Of a stretch of 64,000 bases of DNA, positions 38,401 to 52,300 are shown one piece after another; positions within the stretch are counted from its first letter, which is position 1, and each line of letters begins with the position of its first letter. Made by a program: the position numbers and the translations under genes. The notes under the pieces were generated by a model. It saw only the letters and a list, made by a program, of their open reading frames with translations. It ran no database searches and was not told the DNA's origin. The DNA comes from Tetrahymena elliotti 4EA. Taxonomy: Eukaryota > Ciliophora > Oligohymenophorea > Hymenostomatida > Tetrahymenidae. Where the stretch lies: positions 1,084,236 through 1,148,235 of the forward strand of contig JH720312.1 in NCBI GenBank assembly GCA_000231825.2, in the 5' to 3' direction.

Positions 38401-41400
38401 ATGAAAAAAACTCAGAGATGCATTTAAGAAATATTGATTTGGTTGAATAGATAAAATAATTATAATAATAGAATCTTATTTTGAATGAGAGAAGCAAAGA
38501 ATCAGATAAATAAAGATTAGAGATGGCTGAGGAGAAAAAGCAGGCTCATGAAAAATACTTGAAATGCTTAGAAAAATACAATGAAGAAACAACCCATCTT
38601 CAAGCTAGTATTTAGGAACTAACTTCAAATTTCAATGAAAAAGAATTTGAAAATTTGAGAATAAAAGATGAAGTAATTCAAGGTAATGAAAGAGTTCGTG
38701 AGTTAGAAGCTGATATCGGTAAAGCTAAACAAGCTTAAGATTCTCTTTTACAAGAAATTGAATAGAAAAAAATATAAATTGAATAACTTGAAGAATAATT
38801 GATTGAGCTTGAAGAAGCTGATAATTAGAGAAAAGATTTATAAGAAGAAATTGAAACTCTTAACGAGACCTTAACTTTTAGAGAAAATGAACTTGAAGAA
38901 ATGAAGAAGCAAAAGAATCAACTTTTGAATTAAATTCAAGAACTGTAAGTTGCTAAAGATCAAATAGAAGAGTAGGTTTAAACTTTAAAAATGAGAATTG
39001 AAGAACTTGAAAATTTAAATAATGAGTAAAGCAATAAAATCATTGAAGAAAAGGTAGAAGAAATGAAGAAGTTAGAAGAAGAAAAAGTTGTTGTTGAGTA
39101 AGAATTAAATCAAATGAAAAAGGCTAAAGAAGAAGATACTTTAGTTATTTAAAATAAACTTGAATAAATCAAATAATTGGAAGTAGAAAAGGTTATTGTT
39201 TAATAATAGATTAATGAAATCTCTGATGAAAAAGAGAGAATCACTTAGATTTTAGAAAGTGAAATTAAAATTTTGAAAGAAAAATTACTTTAAGAGGATG
39301 ATGAGAAATAGGAAGTTATTGAGTAAAAATAAACAGAAATTGAAGAGTTGAGAGAATAAGTTTAATAATTAAAACAGTCAATTGAAAAAGAAATTCAATA
39401 ATTTAATGATGAAAAAATCTAACTTGAAGAAAATTTTAAGAAGGAGAAGTAACAAACCCTTTTGTAATGTAAGAAAGATCTTTAAGAACAATCAGAGTAA
39501 TTGCAATAAAACTTTACAATTGAATTAGAGAAATAAATTGAAATACGTGAGAAAAAAATTGCTAAATTAGAAGAAGAGAAAAGCAAAGTTATTTAATAAA
39601 GCTAGGAAGAAACTCAGTTGGAATTAGAAACCTTAAAAGAAGATTTAGAAAAGTAAGTAGCTTAAATTACTGAATAGAAGGATTAAGAAATATAATAAAT
39701 AATTGAGAAGAACTCTGAAGAATTATAAAATCTTCTAAAAGAGAATTAATAATTATAGTAATAAATTTAGAAAGATAAGGATGAGATTCAAATGCATTAA
39801 AATTCAATCCAAGCTTATGAATAGCAAATTCAAGAACTAGAGAGTTCTTTGATAGAAAAAGAGAGTCTTTATATTGAGAAAAATAATGCCTTTAAAGAGT
39901 AATAAACAAAGATTCGTCTTTTAGAAAGCTAATCTTCTGAATAGAAAGAAGAAACTGAAGAACTAAAGGATAAAGTAACTTAGTTAACAGAGTCTCTTGA
40001 AGGTTAAACTTAGGCTTATTCTAAAGCTAAGGCAGAAGTTGAAAAATTGTAAAATGAAATACTTTACTAGTAGGAGAAAATATTGTAATAGGAAAGCACT
40101 ATTAAACAATTAAAGGAAATATAAGAATAAGAATCAAGTTAATCAGAAAAATATGTTTATGAATTAGAAGATAAAATTCGTTTATTAGAATAAGAAAAAA
40201 CTCAAATGACTAGAGAAAGCAGCTAGCTCGCATAAGAATATGATGAAAAGATTTTAGAAAAAGAAAATTAAATCAGTGATTTAACTTAAGAAAAAAAAGA
40301 AATGTTTGACAGTAAATTATAAGAAATTGAAGAAATTGTAAAGTTGTAGCAGTAGGAAAAAGAAATTTCTCTTTAAAAGTAAGAGTTGATTTTCAATTAA
40401 AGAATTAAAGAATTGGAAGACTTAGTTCAGCAAGCTATTTCTGAAAAGGAATCTGTTGTTGTTTAATATGATGAACAGAATTCTGAAAAAGAAAATAAAA
40501 TATCAGAATTACTTTAACAAATTGAAGATTTCAGTAAGAACATTGAAAGTTAAAATGAAGAAATAGATAGTCTAAACTAAGAAGTTCTTTTATTAAGGTA
40601 AAAAATATCTCAAAAAGAAAAGGAAAAGCAAGAAAATTATGAAAGAGAAAACAAAGAAAAGTAAGCTTTAGTTGAAAAATACACTGAAGAAAAGTAAGAT
40701 CTTTAAAATTCCCTTGAGAACAGATTCTCTGTCAAGTAAAAATAATTAGAAGAATAAATTAAGAAATGCCAAGAAGAGCTATCTAGCAAATAGTAAACTC
40801 ATGAATCTTAAATTGAGTAAAAGGAAATGATTATTGAAGAACATCAAAGTATCATAGATGAATTAAAAACTGAAATTGAAAATCTAAAGTCTCAACGTTA
40901 TGAATAGCTATCAGAAAAAGAGCAACAATATGAGAATTAATAACAAGAAAATCGTTTATTAGTAAAGCAAATCGAAAACTTAAAGAAAGAAATTGTAAAT
41001 AGATCAGAGCAACTTGCTACTGAAAGAGAAGAATAATAAGAAGCCTAAAAGTAGTTTGAGAATTAAATTAAATAAATTGAAGAGAAAAATAACAAAGAAA
41101 TTCTTAAAATCTAAGACCAATCTAAGGAAAATATTGAAAATGTTGAGAGGGAGGTAAAAAAATAAATAAGCGAATTGGAAAATATCATCAGCTAAAAAGA
41201 AGATGAGTTACTTTAGGCCAAATAGCTTTTTGAGTAGGTAAAAGAGTAGCTTTCTTAAGAGAAGGGCAATATGGTAGAAGAGTACAATAATATTAATGAA
41301 ATGATGTAACAACAATAATAAGAGCATTTGAAACAAATTAATGAGTTAGAAGAACAAAATAAATAAATTTTAGCTGAAGCTGAGAAAGATTAAATAGCTT

Positions 41401-44141
41401 TTAATTAAATTTAAGAAAATTTTGAAGAAGAAATTGCTCAACTAAAGCAATAGCTTCATATTTCTAATAATAGTCTTGAAGAAGAACGCAACAAATTCTT
41501 GCAAAAGTTTACAAATCTTTAAAAAGAAGCTGAACAAAACACATAAAAGTAAGTCCTACTCACTGAAGCTCTAAGAGATGATAAATGGAAATCTGAAAAA
41601 GAATAAATTCTTTAATCTCATAAAATGACTATTTCTCAAAAAGACAACGAATTATTTGAAAAGAATTAAGAGTTACTACAAATGAAGCAATAATTAGAAG
41701 AATTCAAAAGCTTGAGTCATACTTACCAAACTAAGTTAAAAGAAATTTAGGAATCAAATGAAAAATAAAACGTTGTTAACACCTAGATTTTCACTAAGCA
41801 AATAGATTAAATAAATACAGAAAAAAATTCATTAAAACATAATTTAGAAAGTCTTAATACAAAGTTGTAAGAGAAGACTGAGGAAGCTCATAAATTGATG
41901 ATCTAAAATGGTGAACATCTTACAAAAACTCATCAACTTGAATAGTTAATTCAAGAAAAAGAAGCAAAAATAATACAATTGAGCAAGAATATCTAATAAT
42001 AAGATACTTACATTTAAAAAACAGCTCAAGAAATTTAGTAAAAGAAGGACATAATTTAAACTCTTAATGAAGAATATTCAAAGGTCATCTAATAAAATGA
42101 GTAGTTAAAACACCAAATTTCTGAAACTTAAACTAAATTAGATAAGTAAGCCATCATTAATAAATAGAAAGAAGTTGAAAGACTTGAGCTAGTTCATAAA
42201 TCCAAGCTTGAAGAACTTGAAAATAAGGTAAAATTATTTTTTAAGAAGACATAAATTAATCATTTTTATAACAGCACAATGAAGAACTCAATAAGATATT
42301 TGAAGAAAGAAGAATCATGTTAGAATAATTAGAAGAATAAAAACTTTTAAAAGACACTGAAATTGAAGAAATATGTTTGAAATATGCTGAAGAAATAGAC
42401 AACTTTAAGAAACTTACTAAGAATCTTTAGAACTAAAACGAATTCCTTGAAAAAGAAAATGCTGAAAAGGAAGAACTTTGCAACTAATTTTAAGTTACTA
42501 TGAATGAATTCAAGCAAGAAATAAATAAAAGAGATGAACTTTTCTACTAACAAGAAGAGCATGAAAAGCTTGCTGAAATCAATAAAATTCTTGAAAGTGA
42601 CTTAGAAAAGAAAACAAAAATGATTGAAGAAAGCAAAGCAAATTTAATCCAAGCTAAAAAGGATATGCAAGAAATGAAAAAAATTTTAGATTAAAAGAAC
42701 AAAGAAATAGAAGGATAAAAAAATGAACTTAAAGAATTCTATGAAAGGGCTTAAGTATTTGCTTAATCTAGAGATAAAGATGTTAAAGAAGTAAAAGACT
42801 AATATTGTAAGCTCTTAGATGAACACAACAAAATTATGGTAATAAAAATTTTTTAATTTTTTACTCTTAAAAATATTTTATAAAATAGTCTTAATACAAC
42901 GAACAAAGTGAGAAAATGGATAAATTGAAGATCGAAATATCTGACTATGCTAAAGAGAAAGCTTAAATCAATTAAGAAATAAGAAAGTAAATTAGAATTT
43001 AAAATTAATGTCATTTTCAATTAAAAAATCTTTTCATAAAAATAGATTGCAGAGTAATGAAAAGAAACTCAAGTAATAATTGAATGATATGATTGAGGTT
43101 AATAAGAAATTAAATGAAGAAAATAAAAATTTAGAGGAAAGTTATGATAATGTCTAAAAAGAATTATAATATATAGGAGGTCACAAGTAAAAATATTCAT
43201 TTGAGAAATTCCATTTTAATAATCTTTTTAATCAAAAGCAATCCTGACTAAAGAATTAAAATATTTAACAAAATCAAAGAAGAAAATACTCTTTTGAAAA
43301 ATGAAAAGAAGGAGATATCTACATAGCTTGCTCAAATTGCTGAAGAAAATAAATAGTTGCTCAAATAAATTGAGTAATTACGCACCAATCCAGAGAGAAG
43401 CAACCCTTTAAAGAATATAGGAAATCAAAGATTTGGCAACTAATCATCTTCTACTGATAAATCAATATAAATGGAACTTGAAGTAAAAAATGATTAAATA
43501 AAATGACTAAACAATAAATTAATCGAATATTTTTTAATTAAAAGAAATAAATAAATGAAAATAAGAAACTCTTAGATATTATAGTTTAGACCAATCACAT
43601 AATACAAATGGGTTCTTCTAATAAAGGTCTTAAGTAACTACCAAAATCTTCTATTGATAGAGACTTAATCAGTGGAGTCAAATAGATTGTCTAAGAAATA
43701 TTAGTAACATATTGGCAAATTGAGTTTCGATTTTTATTAATATATAAAATTAAATAGGATAAAGAAAACAAAATAAAAGATCTATCAAGAGAGTTAGATG
43801 CAAAGACTATTAAATACACTGAAATAGAAAAGAAATATTTACAACTTTAGTTAAATATTAAAGATAGTTCCTATTTAAATAACATGAATAGAGAGAGATC
43901 AAAGGACAGATTTGGAGCAGCTTTAGGTAGTAATTCTTCAATTCAACAACAATAATTATTGCAATAATAATAACAACAACAATAATAACTTTAATAACCT
44001 ATCTCTTATTCAAATTTGAATCATCTTAATTAAAATATAAATCTCTAAAATTACTAAATTTCATAGCAATAATCACATCAAGCTCAGCAAAATCAATAAA
44101 AACCAAATAGATTAAATTTCTACAACAATTATAATAATTGA
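35433..44141 (+). CDS. Long coiled-coil kinesin, kinesin-12/KIF15-like
   Basis: Thirteen exons: 35433-35742, 35907-36181, 36477-36638, 36841-37278, 37364-37447, 37512-38156, 38232-42227, 42275-42838, 42889-42986, 43046-43186, 43239-43482, 43545-43703 and 43758-44141. They sum to 2500 codons (2499 residues). The motor domain spans residues about 30-395: P-loop GQTGAGKT (113-120), switch [10 protein letters not shown] (232-240), switch II DLAGSER (267-273), and [20 protein letters not shown]. The neck reads [20 protein letters not shown], which matches KIF15/kinesin-12 best among families I know; kinesin-7 is the alternative. Residues about 400-2350 are almost continuous heptad-rich coiled coil (E, K, Q, L). 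A Q/N-rich tail follows, encoded by mixed CAA and TAA. I infer a dimeric plus-end microtubule motor for spindle or long-range transport. Exon 7 alone is 3996 nt. Confidence 0.93.
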
Positions 44142-44874
44142 TAATAATAAATCAATAAACATATGAGTACAATTAACACTAATTCACTATGCTAATTTAG
44201 TAATTACTACTCTAAAACTTTAATTAAAAAATATTTATTTACCTTAATTATATATTTAAAATAATAAAATTATATACCAAAAAAGTAAAATTTAGATGCC
44301 ATATTATTTAATTTTGAAAATATCAGATTTATTTTGTATTTATTACTTTTATATTTTTTATATCGTACACTGTAAAGAAAATTAAAGTTCAAAATAACTC
44401 CTTCAATTTTAATTTAGATAACTATTTCTTTTTGATATTTTTGAACTAAATAATTAACTATTTTAGATTAGGATAGTGATATGATGATCATAATAATAGC
44501 AACATAAGCAAATTTATTAGTTTGAAATTAAGAGCAATATAGATTTGTTTTGAATTAATTAGGAGTCAGAGTATTTTAAAATAAGGCTCTAAAAATAATT
44601 ATCCAATCATAAATATTACTTTTATTAAAGAAATTTTGATACAAAAAATGTAAAATAAATTAAGAGTTAGCATTTATTAAATGTACATTATTTAAGAATC
44701 TATTATATTTATTTTTTTGGGAGATTAAGCAAAAGCCTCAAGGTTTTTAAGTTACAGAAATATTATTATAAATGGCTTTAAACTAAGTAAAAAGAATCAG
44801 TTAAAAATTAATAAATAACAAAGATTTAATTGAAAATTTACTAGATTTTATTAATAAATTTAATTTTTATTTTT
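44142..44874. other. Convergent 3' region, kinesin and gene E
   Basis: The two flanking genes end toward each other here. AT-rich, with no exon, terminator-like hairpin or repeat recognised. Confidence 0.6.
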
Positions 44875-47800
44875 TCAATTAACAGGACTTAGTTTTATTA
44901 AAGATTTTTTATTAGTTTCTTATTCTTCAGGGATAATTAATAGGTTTTCATTAGGAATTTCTGATTTTGAGGGTTTCAGTTAATAAGTAGTGCTTTTTTT
45001 ATGATTTATTTAATTTAAGTCAAGCAAAAACCCAAAAATAGCACTTCCTTGATAGTAAGACAGAGGCTATGGACCAATTTTTTATATGATTTTTTTAATG
45101 GCTTCATATTCTATTAAGTTTAAATTAAAATTTGAGTTAAAATTAATGCAATTTATTAGTTCATCTTTCTAAATGTTAATTATTTTAACTTGAAAAGATT
45201 TAGTTAATTATTTTATTTCTAAATTAAATTCTAATTAGATTTCTTTATGTTCATCCAGTTTATTGACATTAGCATTGCTACTTTCTGATTTATTTTGACC
45301 CTAATCATCTATTGTTTTACACAAAACTGTGTTCTATTCTAAGAATTACTTATACTCTTGGTTGTTTGGACTTGTTCTGTCTTTTAAACAGTAATTAAGA
45401 TATGTATTTGTGTTCTAAAGAAAGGATTAAATTTTATTATCTTCGAAGCTATCTTTTAAAACTTAATGAGTTAAATTTGGTTTATGTTTTTGAGAATTTA
45501 AAGATATCTAAGCTGCAAAATTACTATTATTTTATGCGTTTTTAATTGTACTTGAGTTTTAATTATTACTAAAAGACACTTCTTTTGATTTTTAAATGTT
45601 TGCTTGATTGCTGTTAATTAAAGAAGAATTGCTAATTAACAATTTCTGGTGATCATTCTAGACTTATTCTTAATTTTTCAAAATTTGATTTGATAAAGCA
45701 GCTACCTCAGTACTTACTTCAAGTTTATTTAATTTTTATTTAGCCTTTTATTTTGTTTTCCATTAACCTATATAATTTAGTGCTATAACACTGCTGATAA
45801 AACTTTTGAGAACATACATGATTGCTTCCTTGTTATTTTATATTTTTAAACCTAATAAAGCTTAATCTATTTTTATTTTAACAAATTTTCTAAACAAATT
45901 AAGTTCTTAAACAATTTCTTAAAACTAAAATTCATCAAATTATTCTTTATCTTTATAATCAATCTAGAGATATTCTTTTTCTGAGGATGCAGAACTTACT
46001 TGGATGTTTTTATTTATGTGCTGGTTTGTTTTGATGTGTTTATCTTACTATAATAAATTCAGCTAATTTATTTGAAGCATAACTATCTCTTGTGCCAATT
46101 AAATTGAGCTTCTTTTGTTTTCTGTAATTACATGATATTCTGAACCTCTTTTTTGTTATTTTTTATGTATTTCAAATGATTTCCTCTTTAAGTGTGCAGA
46201 ATTTAAAAAGTTAAATCCAAAGTTATAATATTTTTGTAGATCATTACTATTATTATGATTAAAAGGGGATAAATTATTTTAATTATTCTTACAAGAATCA
46301 TCTGAAGGAAATTACAAAAGGCTGCCATTCGTATGAAGAATGTTATTATTCTATTTCTTTTTATTCATTTATTAAAATTAATTGGCAGATTTAAATTTTT
46401 CTTGGCTCAAAACGTTGCCACCTTAAATATTTATTTCGTTTTTTGCTCTACTTAATTCAATATGTTCATTATTTTTCTCATTTTATATTTCATTTTAACT
46501 TTTTTAAAATAAATTTTTATAAATTTGAGAAAATTGATAATTATTGTCCAAGTTTTCTTTTTGATATATGTCATTCTTTCCTAATTCTTATATGCTTTAA
46601 CTCTCTTCTTCTTATTCTTCCTCTTCTTCTTCACAAAAACAATGAGGTTTTTTTTAATTTTATTCATATAGAACTTATTAATCCTCTTCTACAGAAGAAG
46701 ATTTCTTTTGGAAAGAATTAATATCACTAATAACTTGTCTATTGAGAGTACTATCTAATGATTGCTGAGTAATATTTGTAGATATTTTATTTTTTTTAAA
46801 ATTCTAATTACTATTTTACTATGTAGGATTGTTAAAAAGTTTTATAACATTAAGCTTACAAAAAGTGGAATCATTTCGATTTAAAGCTTTGAACCTTATA
46901 GTTGGATAAAATTACTACTATTGATTAGGAGCAGAATCTTTTCGCTTCTTTGTAAGAGGAGTGCCTGTGATAAATTATTCTTTTTTTTGCTATTACTTAT
47001 TGGTTATAGAATATATGTTATTCTACAGAAGAGAGAAAAAGAACTCAATTTATTCTTATTATTTTTATTTTGTAGCCCATTTGATGAATTCGCATTTTTT
47101 ACTAACTTCAAATAGGAAATTAGTTACTAATAAATTATTAGTTTCTACTTATTTTTTAAGTTATCTGTTATTCTTTACTATGTCATGATTTTCAAAAATT
47201 ACCATCACCAAAGGACAATCTAGATAGACAGTTTTTACTCTCACATAAAAAGAAACATTAGAAATTACATTTAATACTTTAAAGACTTAAAATTCTTTTT
47301 AATTGGTACTGAATTTTCTTCGCTTTTTAGAATTGAAACTTTTAAGCTAATTTTCAATTTAAACTTCTTTTTTTTAAAAACAAGAAAATATCTTGCAAAA
47401 ATGAGATTTCATTACAGCGCAAATATTTGTATTTTAGTTTGTTCTTTAAATTTATTGGTTCACCTCAAAATGCATTTTTTGTATGTAAGAATACAAATTT
47501 TAGAAATGAATATCTTTCTATTTTTATTCTTCTTCAGGTATGACAAAACTCTCAAAGCAGAGCTTTACATTTGAAAGATCTTTTTCGTTGAGAAGTTAAT
47601 TCATTTAATCATTCTTTTCTATATATATTTAAAAGGTTAATTTTAAAAAGAATTATGAAATATTTACCATATATAGTTATCTATTAGGTTGTACTTTCAA
47701 ACTGTGTTAGAATTATCTACTAAAAAATATTGTTTTTTATAAGCTAATCAACCCTGAATTACTTCTACTTTAGAAAATATGAGATTTTTCTTTCTCTATG

Positions 47801-48515
47801 TTATATGTATTGGTATGAAGTAAATCCTAAATTCCATAAAACTAAGGCTATCTACTAAGATACTTCCTTTGGAATTCTAACTAGAATAATCATTTATGAT
47901 AACGATATTGATAAAAATTAGATTATGAAGTCTCCTGGAAGGATGCTATAGTAAAGAGTAAGAGCCTGTAAAATTTATAAAGAAGTAAAATAGTAATTAA
48001 TTTGAAATTCAAATAAAAGCATACTTATCCAGCTAAATAATAAGAAATCTCTGTGACATTTTTATCTTTTAGGTGGCTAGTAGTTGCATATCCAGCATAA
48101 ATAATTGCTACAAATATAATGTAATTATGATACTTCTAAAACTTAAGCATCACCAAATAAAATGCAATACCTGCAAATAAATTAACTAAATACATAATTG
48201 AAAAATATAATATCGCCATCAGCAAACTAACCATGATTATGTATAATGATACCAAAAGTGTTTGCTTTTTTCTCTATTAAAATAAACAAAATAAAAAATG
48301 GTTTCATATTTAAAAAATTCAAAATATCATTCTGTTTATAAAAATGAAAGAAATCAAATTTATCAATATTGATTAATCACTACCTAGTGGCTGTCTTATT
48401 CAAAAAAACCTTTTTCTAGATCTTGATTGTAATATCTTAAAGTAAACTTATTTAATACAGAGTCTACGTTAAGCATATTGTTGTCATAGCTTTTTATTTT
48501 TGCATTTATTTTCAT
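44875..48515 (-). CDS. Membrane protein with pseudo-histidine-kinase-like C-terminus (E)
   Basis: Four exons: 48515-48384, 48273-48025, 47965-47668 and 47618-44875, giving 1140 residues. The N-terminal 44 residues are soluble (contains NKFTLRYYNQDLEKGFFEQD). Exons 2 and 3 encode about five hydrophobic segments (LLVSLYIIMVSLLMAILYF, NYIIFVAIIYAGYA, SILPGDFIIQFLSISL and others). Exon 4 carries a PAS-sized segment with PLVMVIFENHDIVKNN and a helical segment at the DHp position (LFEVSKKCEFIKW) that lacks the phospho-acceptor His. A very Q/N/E/S-rich linker follows. Next is an ATPase-like stretch, AIMYVLKSFISSVIALN, where the N-box Asn is Ser, and a distal helix IKKIIQKIGPQPLSYYQG. Exon 2 (249 nt) and exon 3 (298 nt) match gene F exactly in length. 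I infer a membrane receptor whose kinase fold has degenerated. Confidence 0.87.
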
Positions 48516-49314
48516 TTTAATTGAAAAAATTATGTTTAGAATGAATAAAAGAATTTAAAGTAAAAAAACTAATAATATTCCAAAAAATCTGATTCTGTTT
48601 TCTTAACATACATTACAAATTTCATCAAATATTGATATATATATTTATTTCCCATAAAATTTAATCTATTTTTAAAGTAATTGATGGTTTTTTATATAAT
48701 TTCTGACTCCTAAATTGTAAAGGAAAATCATTAAAATTCAATAAATTTGCTGAACATTTAATGTATAATAATATTTACAATTAATAACTTATTTAACTTA
48801 TTAGTTATTAATACTAAATAAAACCTTCTCGCCTTAATTAATTAAGTATTAAATAAAAACTAGAATAATAAATATAAATATGCTATCATCATTTTAATTC
48901 CAATAAAAAATATCAAATCAATCCAAAAAAATCTGAAAATAATTTTAAATATATTTTAGAAAATAGCTATTTTTCATATTTAAGTAATTTGTATCAAATA
49001 ATTTCAAATAAATATGAAAGTAATTTTAACTTAATTTAGAAAATAGCTCTTATTTTTTCGTAATAAAGAATTAAAATTCGCAGTTATAATATTTATTATT
49101 AATAAATAAAATAAAATTTAATTTTACAAACTAACTTAATTAAATAAATAATAAGCTAAAATAAATAAACTCTTTTTTTCTATAAAATATTTTTATTATT
49201 AAATAGGTTTTTAATTTCTGTTTTTTAAGAGACAGACTACTACTGACTGGATAACTTAAAATTTTTTAGTATGGTACTATAAAAAATAGAATAAGAAATA
49301 CAGATGGAAATGTT
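48516..49314. other. Intergenic between paralogues F and E
   Basis: About 0.8 kb of AT-rich sequence holding the 3' flank of gene F and the promoter side of gene E. No exon or repeat was recognised. Confidence 0.6.
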
Positions 49315-52300
49315 TCAATTCTTATCAAATTTTATTTAACTTTGAGAACTTTCTTTTTTTTATGTAATGGAAGTTTAAACATTGAAATCTTATATTTTTT
49401 CAGGATTTTATTCATTAAAATTAAATTAAGAGGGATTTTCAAGATTAAAAAATGATTAACCTTCTATGATATCTGTTAGATCTAAGAGAAATGAAAAAGA
49501 TATTTTTCTAAATTCGTAAAACAAGGGATAAGGTCCTATTTTTTGTATTATTAACTTTATGATCTCATATTCTGTTTAGTTTACTTCTTTGTTTGTATTT
49601 AAGTTTAAGCAACTTAAAATTTCGTTCTTACTTATATTAGAAATTGTAACATTAATACTTTTACAATATTTACTTTTTTCAAGTTAAAATTCTAGTTCAG
49701 ATTCATATAAATAGAAAGGAATATCTATTTCACTAGATGTATCACCTATTTACTACTAATCAGCTTTATCATGCTCATTTTAATCAGGTATATGTATGAG
49801 CGATTAAGTTAATGTCTCTTTTGGTTAATCAGTTTTGTAAATTTATTTTTTTTGCTGAAATCCTGTTGACTAAATTTAAGAATTTAACTTTTCTTTATCA
49901 TTTATATTACTGTTTAAAACTTATTAATCTCTATCCATGTTTTATTTTTAATCCTCTTCATGTTTTTTCAAAGATTTAATCTCTTTACTTAAACATTAAT
50001 CTTGTTTTTTATCACTTTAATCATTTTCTTCGTTTAACTTAAATGTTATTTTTTAACCTAATTTATGAGGAGAGCTTTTTTTACAACTTTAATTTACTAT
50101 GTGTAGTGGTACTAACGTTTTTAGGTTTTATTTATTTTAAATTGGTTAATTATTTAAAGATATTTCTAACTGAATAATATTTTATTTTGCAGATTCTTCA
50201 AGCTGCTGGTTAGGCATGTTGTATGAATAACATGATTCTGGCAGATTTTAATCTTCATTATTTTAATCATCAAAATTGAATTAAGCAAAACTTGGTTTGA
50301 TAGTGTTTATTTAGTTTCCAAAATTATTTTCATTTAAATAGGGCTAATAATGCTAATTATTTGAAAGGTTTTGCTTAAGTTATTAAATTTAGGTTTTTCT
50401 GTAATGATTTATTACTAACATACTGCTTAAGAATGATCTTAAGATGTAAACTATCATCTCTTTATCGCTGTAAAATTTACTTTATGCTAAATTTTAATCC
50501 CACTTGATTTTAATTTAGTTATTAAATATTTAAATTTCTTCTAAGATATCAGAAAAGTTAAATTATTTGATATTTCCTCTTAATAAATCTTATGTCTAAT
50601 GTCGGTTATGACTTCTTAATTTTTGTGTTAGAGTTTTACTAAAGTCAATCATTTTAGGATTATAATGAATCTAATCAGTTGAAGCGGGTAAATTATTTAA
50701 ATGAAGATTTGAAAAATTAGCAGTTGAAGGTAAATATGAATTTAATTTAGGTTAATTTTCTATTTGAGATCCATTAGTAGCTTCATTCATTTTTAAATTA
50801 ATATGGATCTCATTGTTGTTAATTTTATGATTATTTTAATTATTAAATAAATTAATATTACTTGCATTAAGCATATATGTATTATTTTATGTTACATTAG
50901 AAGCTATTACTGAGGTATTGTTATTGTTAGCATTATGAAAGCTGTTATTAATGTTTAAGTTAAAATTACCAAAATGTATTTTATTTTCATTTTTTGTGTT
51001 TACTTTAGTTTTTTGATCTCTACTTTAATCTTATAAGTCTGTATTTTAAGTATTTTTTATTTCATTGGAATCATTATGTTTAAACTACTATTCTAAATTA
51101 TTTTAAATTTACTTGAAATATCCAATTTAAGTTTTACTGTTCTGTTATATATTCTGAAAGTTATAATTTGCTTCTAATTTTATCCTGTCTATATAGTCAA
51201 AGTCATTTTACTCTTCTAGCATTTCTAAATTTGACATTGAAAAATATTCATCTTGTTTAGAATAAGTTTATTCAATTCGAGTATTGCTTTTATCAGTGTT
51301 TACCTTGATTTCGTCTTATAAGCAGCCAATATTTTTCTCATAACTACTATTTCCACTTTACCTTATACTTCCTTAAGCATTTTCTAAAGTGTTTTTTCTT
51401 TCTTTAATTCTAGTTTATTACCTCTGCTTCTAATGAGGATTTTTTCTAAGTAAGCATGATATATCAACCATTGTAGGGATACATTTATTATCAGAGAATA
51501 TATCAAATTTTAATATTTACTTATATAAATTTTTATTATGAACCTATTTAGGTTGAGCATTAAAATTCTCGATATTGCTAAAATAGCAAAGATTAGCACT
51601 ACTAATATGTTTTTGCTATGTATTAATACCTCTCTTTCTAAGGTACTGTTAAATACTGTAAATATTATTTTGAAGAAGCTAGAATAAAAATTTAGAATTA
51701 AAGATATCGTTATTGAAAATAAGATTTTTTAAAGTGTTGCATTTTGAATTAACTTCTTAAAAAAAATTCAATAAAACACTATTTGAAACTTCTAACTGCT
51801 TTTTTAGCTTTGTATTACTCTTAACAATTTCTTGGTTCTCAAAAATAATCATGAGTAGTGGTTAATCCAAATATACTTCTTAAATTCTAGCTCTAAAAGT
51901 TTATTCGTTATGTGACAAGTATACAAATTCGTATTCAGGTTTAATTTGTTCACTTAGGCTCTTATTTGCGGAACTTTCTCTTTTCGATTCATTTTTCAAG
52001 TCCTTCTAAGAAATGATAACCCCTATAGAAGAATTTTTAGTTTTTTAAAGAGGAATGTTGAGCTAGCTTTGAATTTTGATTGCTTTTTAGTGAAACTAGT
52101 CTTTTGTTTTATGTTGCATATTAAAGTGTTTCTTTTATAAGTATTTAAAAAAAGTGCTTTTTATCTAGGAATCTGAATTAGCTTTGACTATTTCGAATTC
52201 TTCAAGGCATTTCTTCAGACCTAATTAGTTTTTTTGGCCGTTAAGTATCTAATCCATTTTTTCATTTTTTTCTAAATTATTAAAAATTTTTATGTCTAAG

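Noticed and set aside
43920..44000. Apparent CAA/TAA microsatellite
   Set aside because: It lies inside the last kinesin exon and encodes a poly-Gln tract through mixed CAA and TAA codons; it is coding low complexity rather than a separate repeat.
46443..47188. Several plus-strand hydrophobic frames rich in Leu, Phe and Tyr
   Set aside because: They are the antisense shadow of the Q/E/K/N-rich linker of gene E; reverse complements of such codons read as hydrophobic residues.
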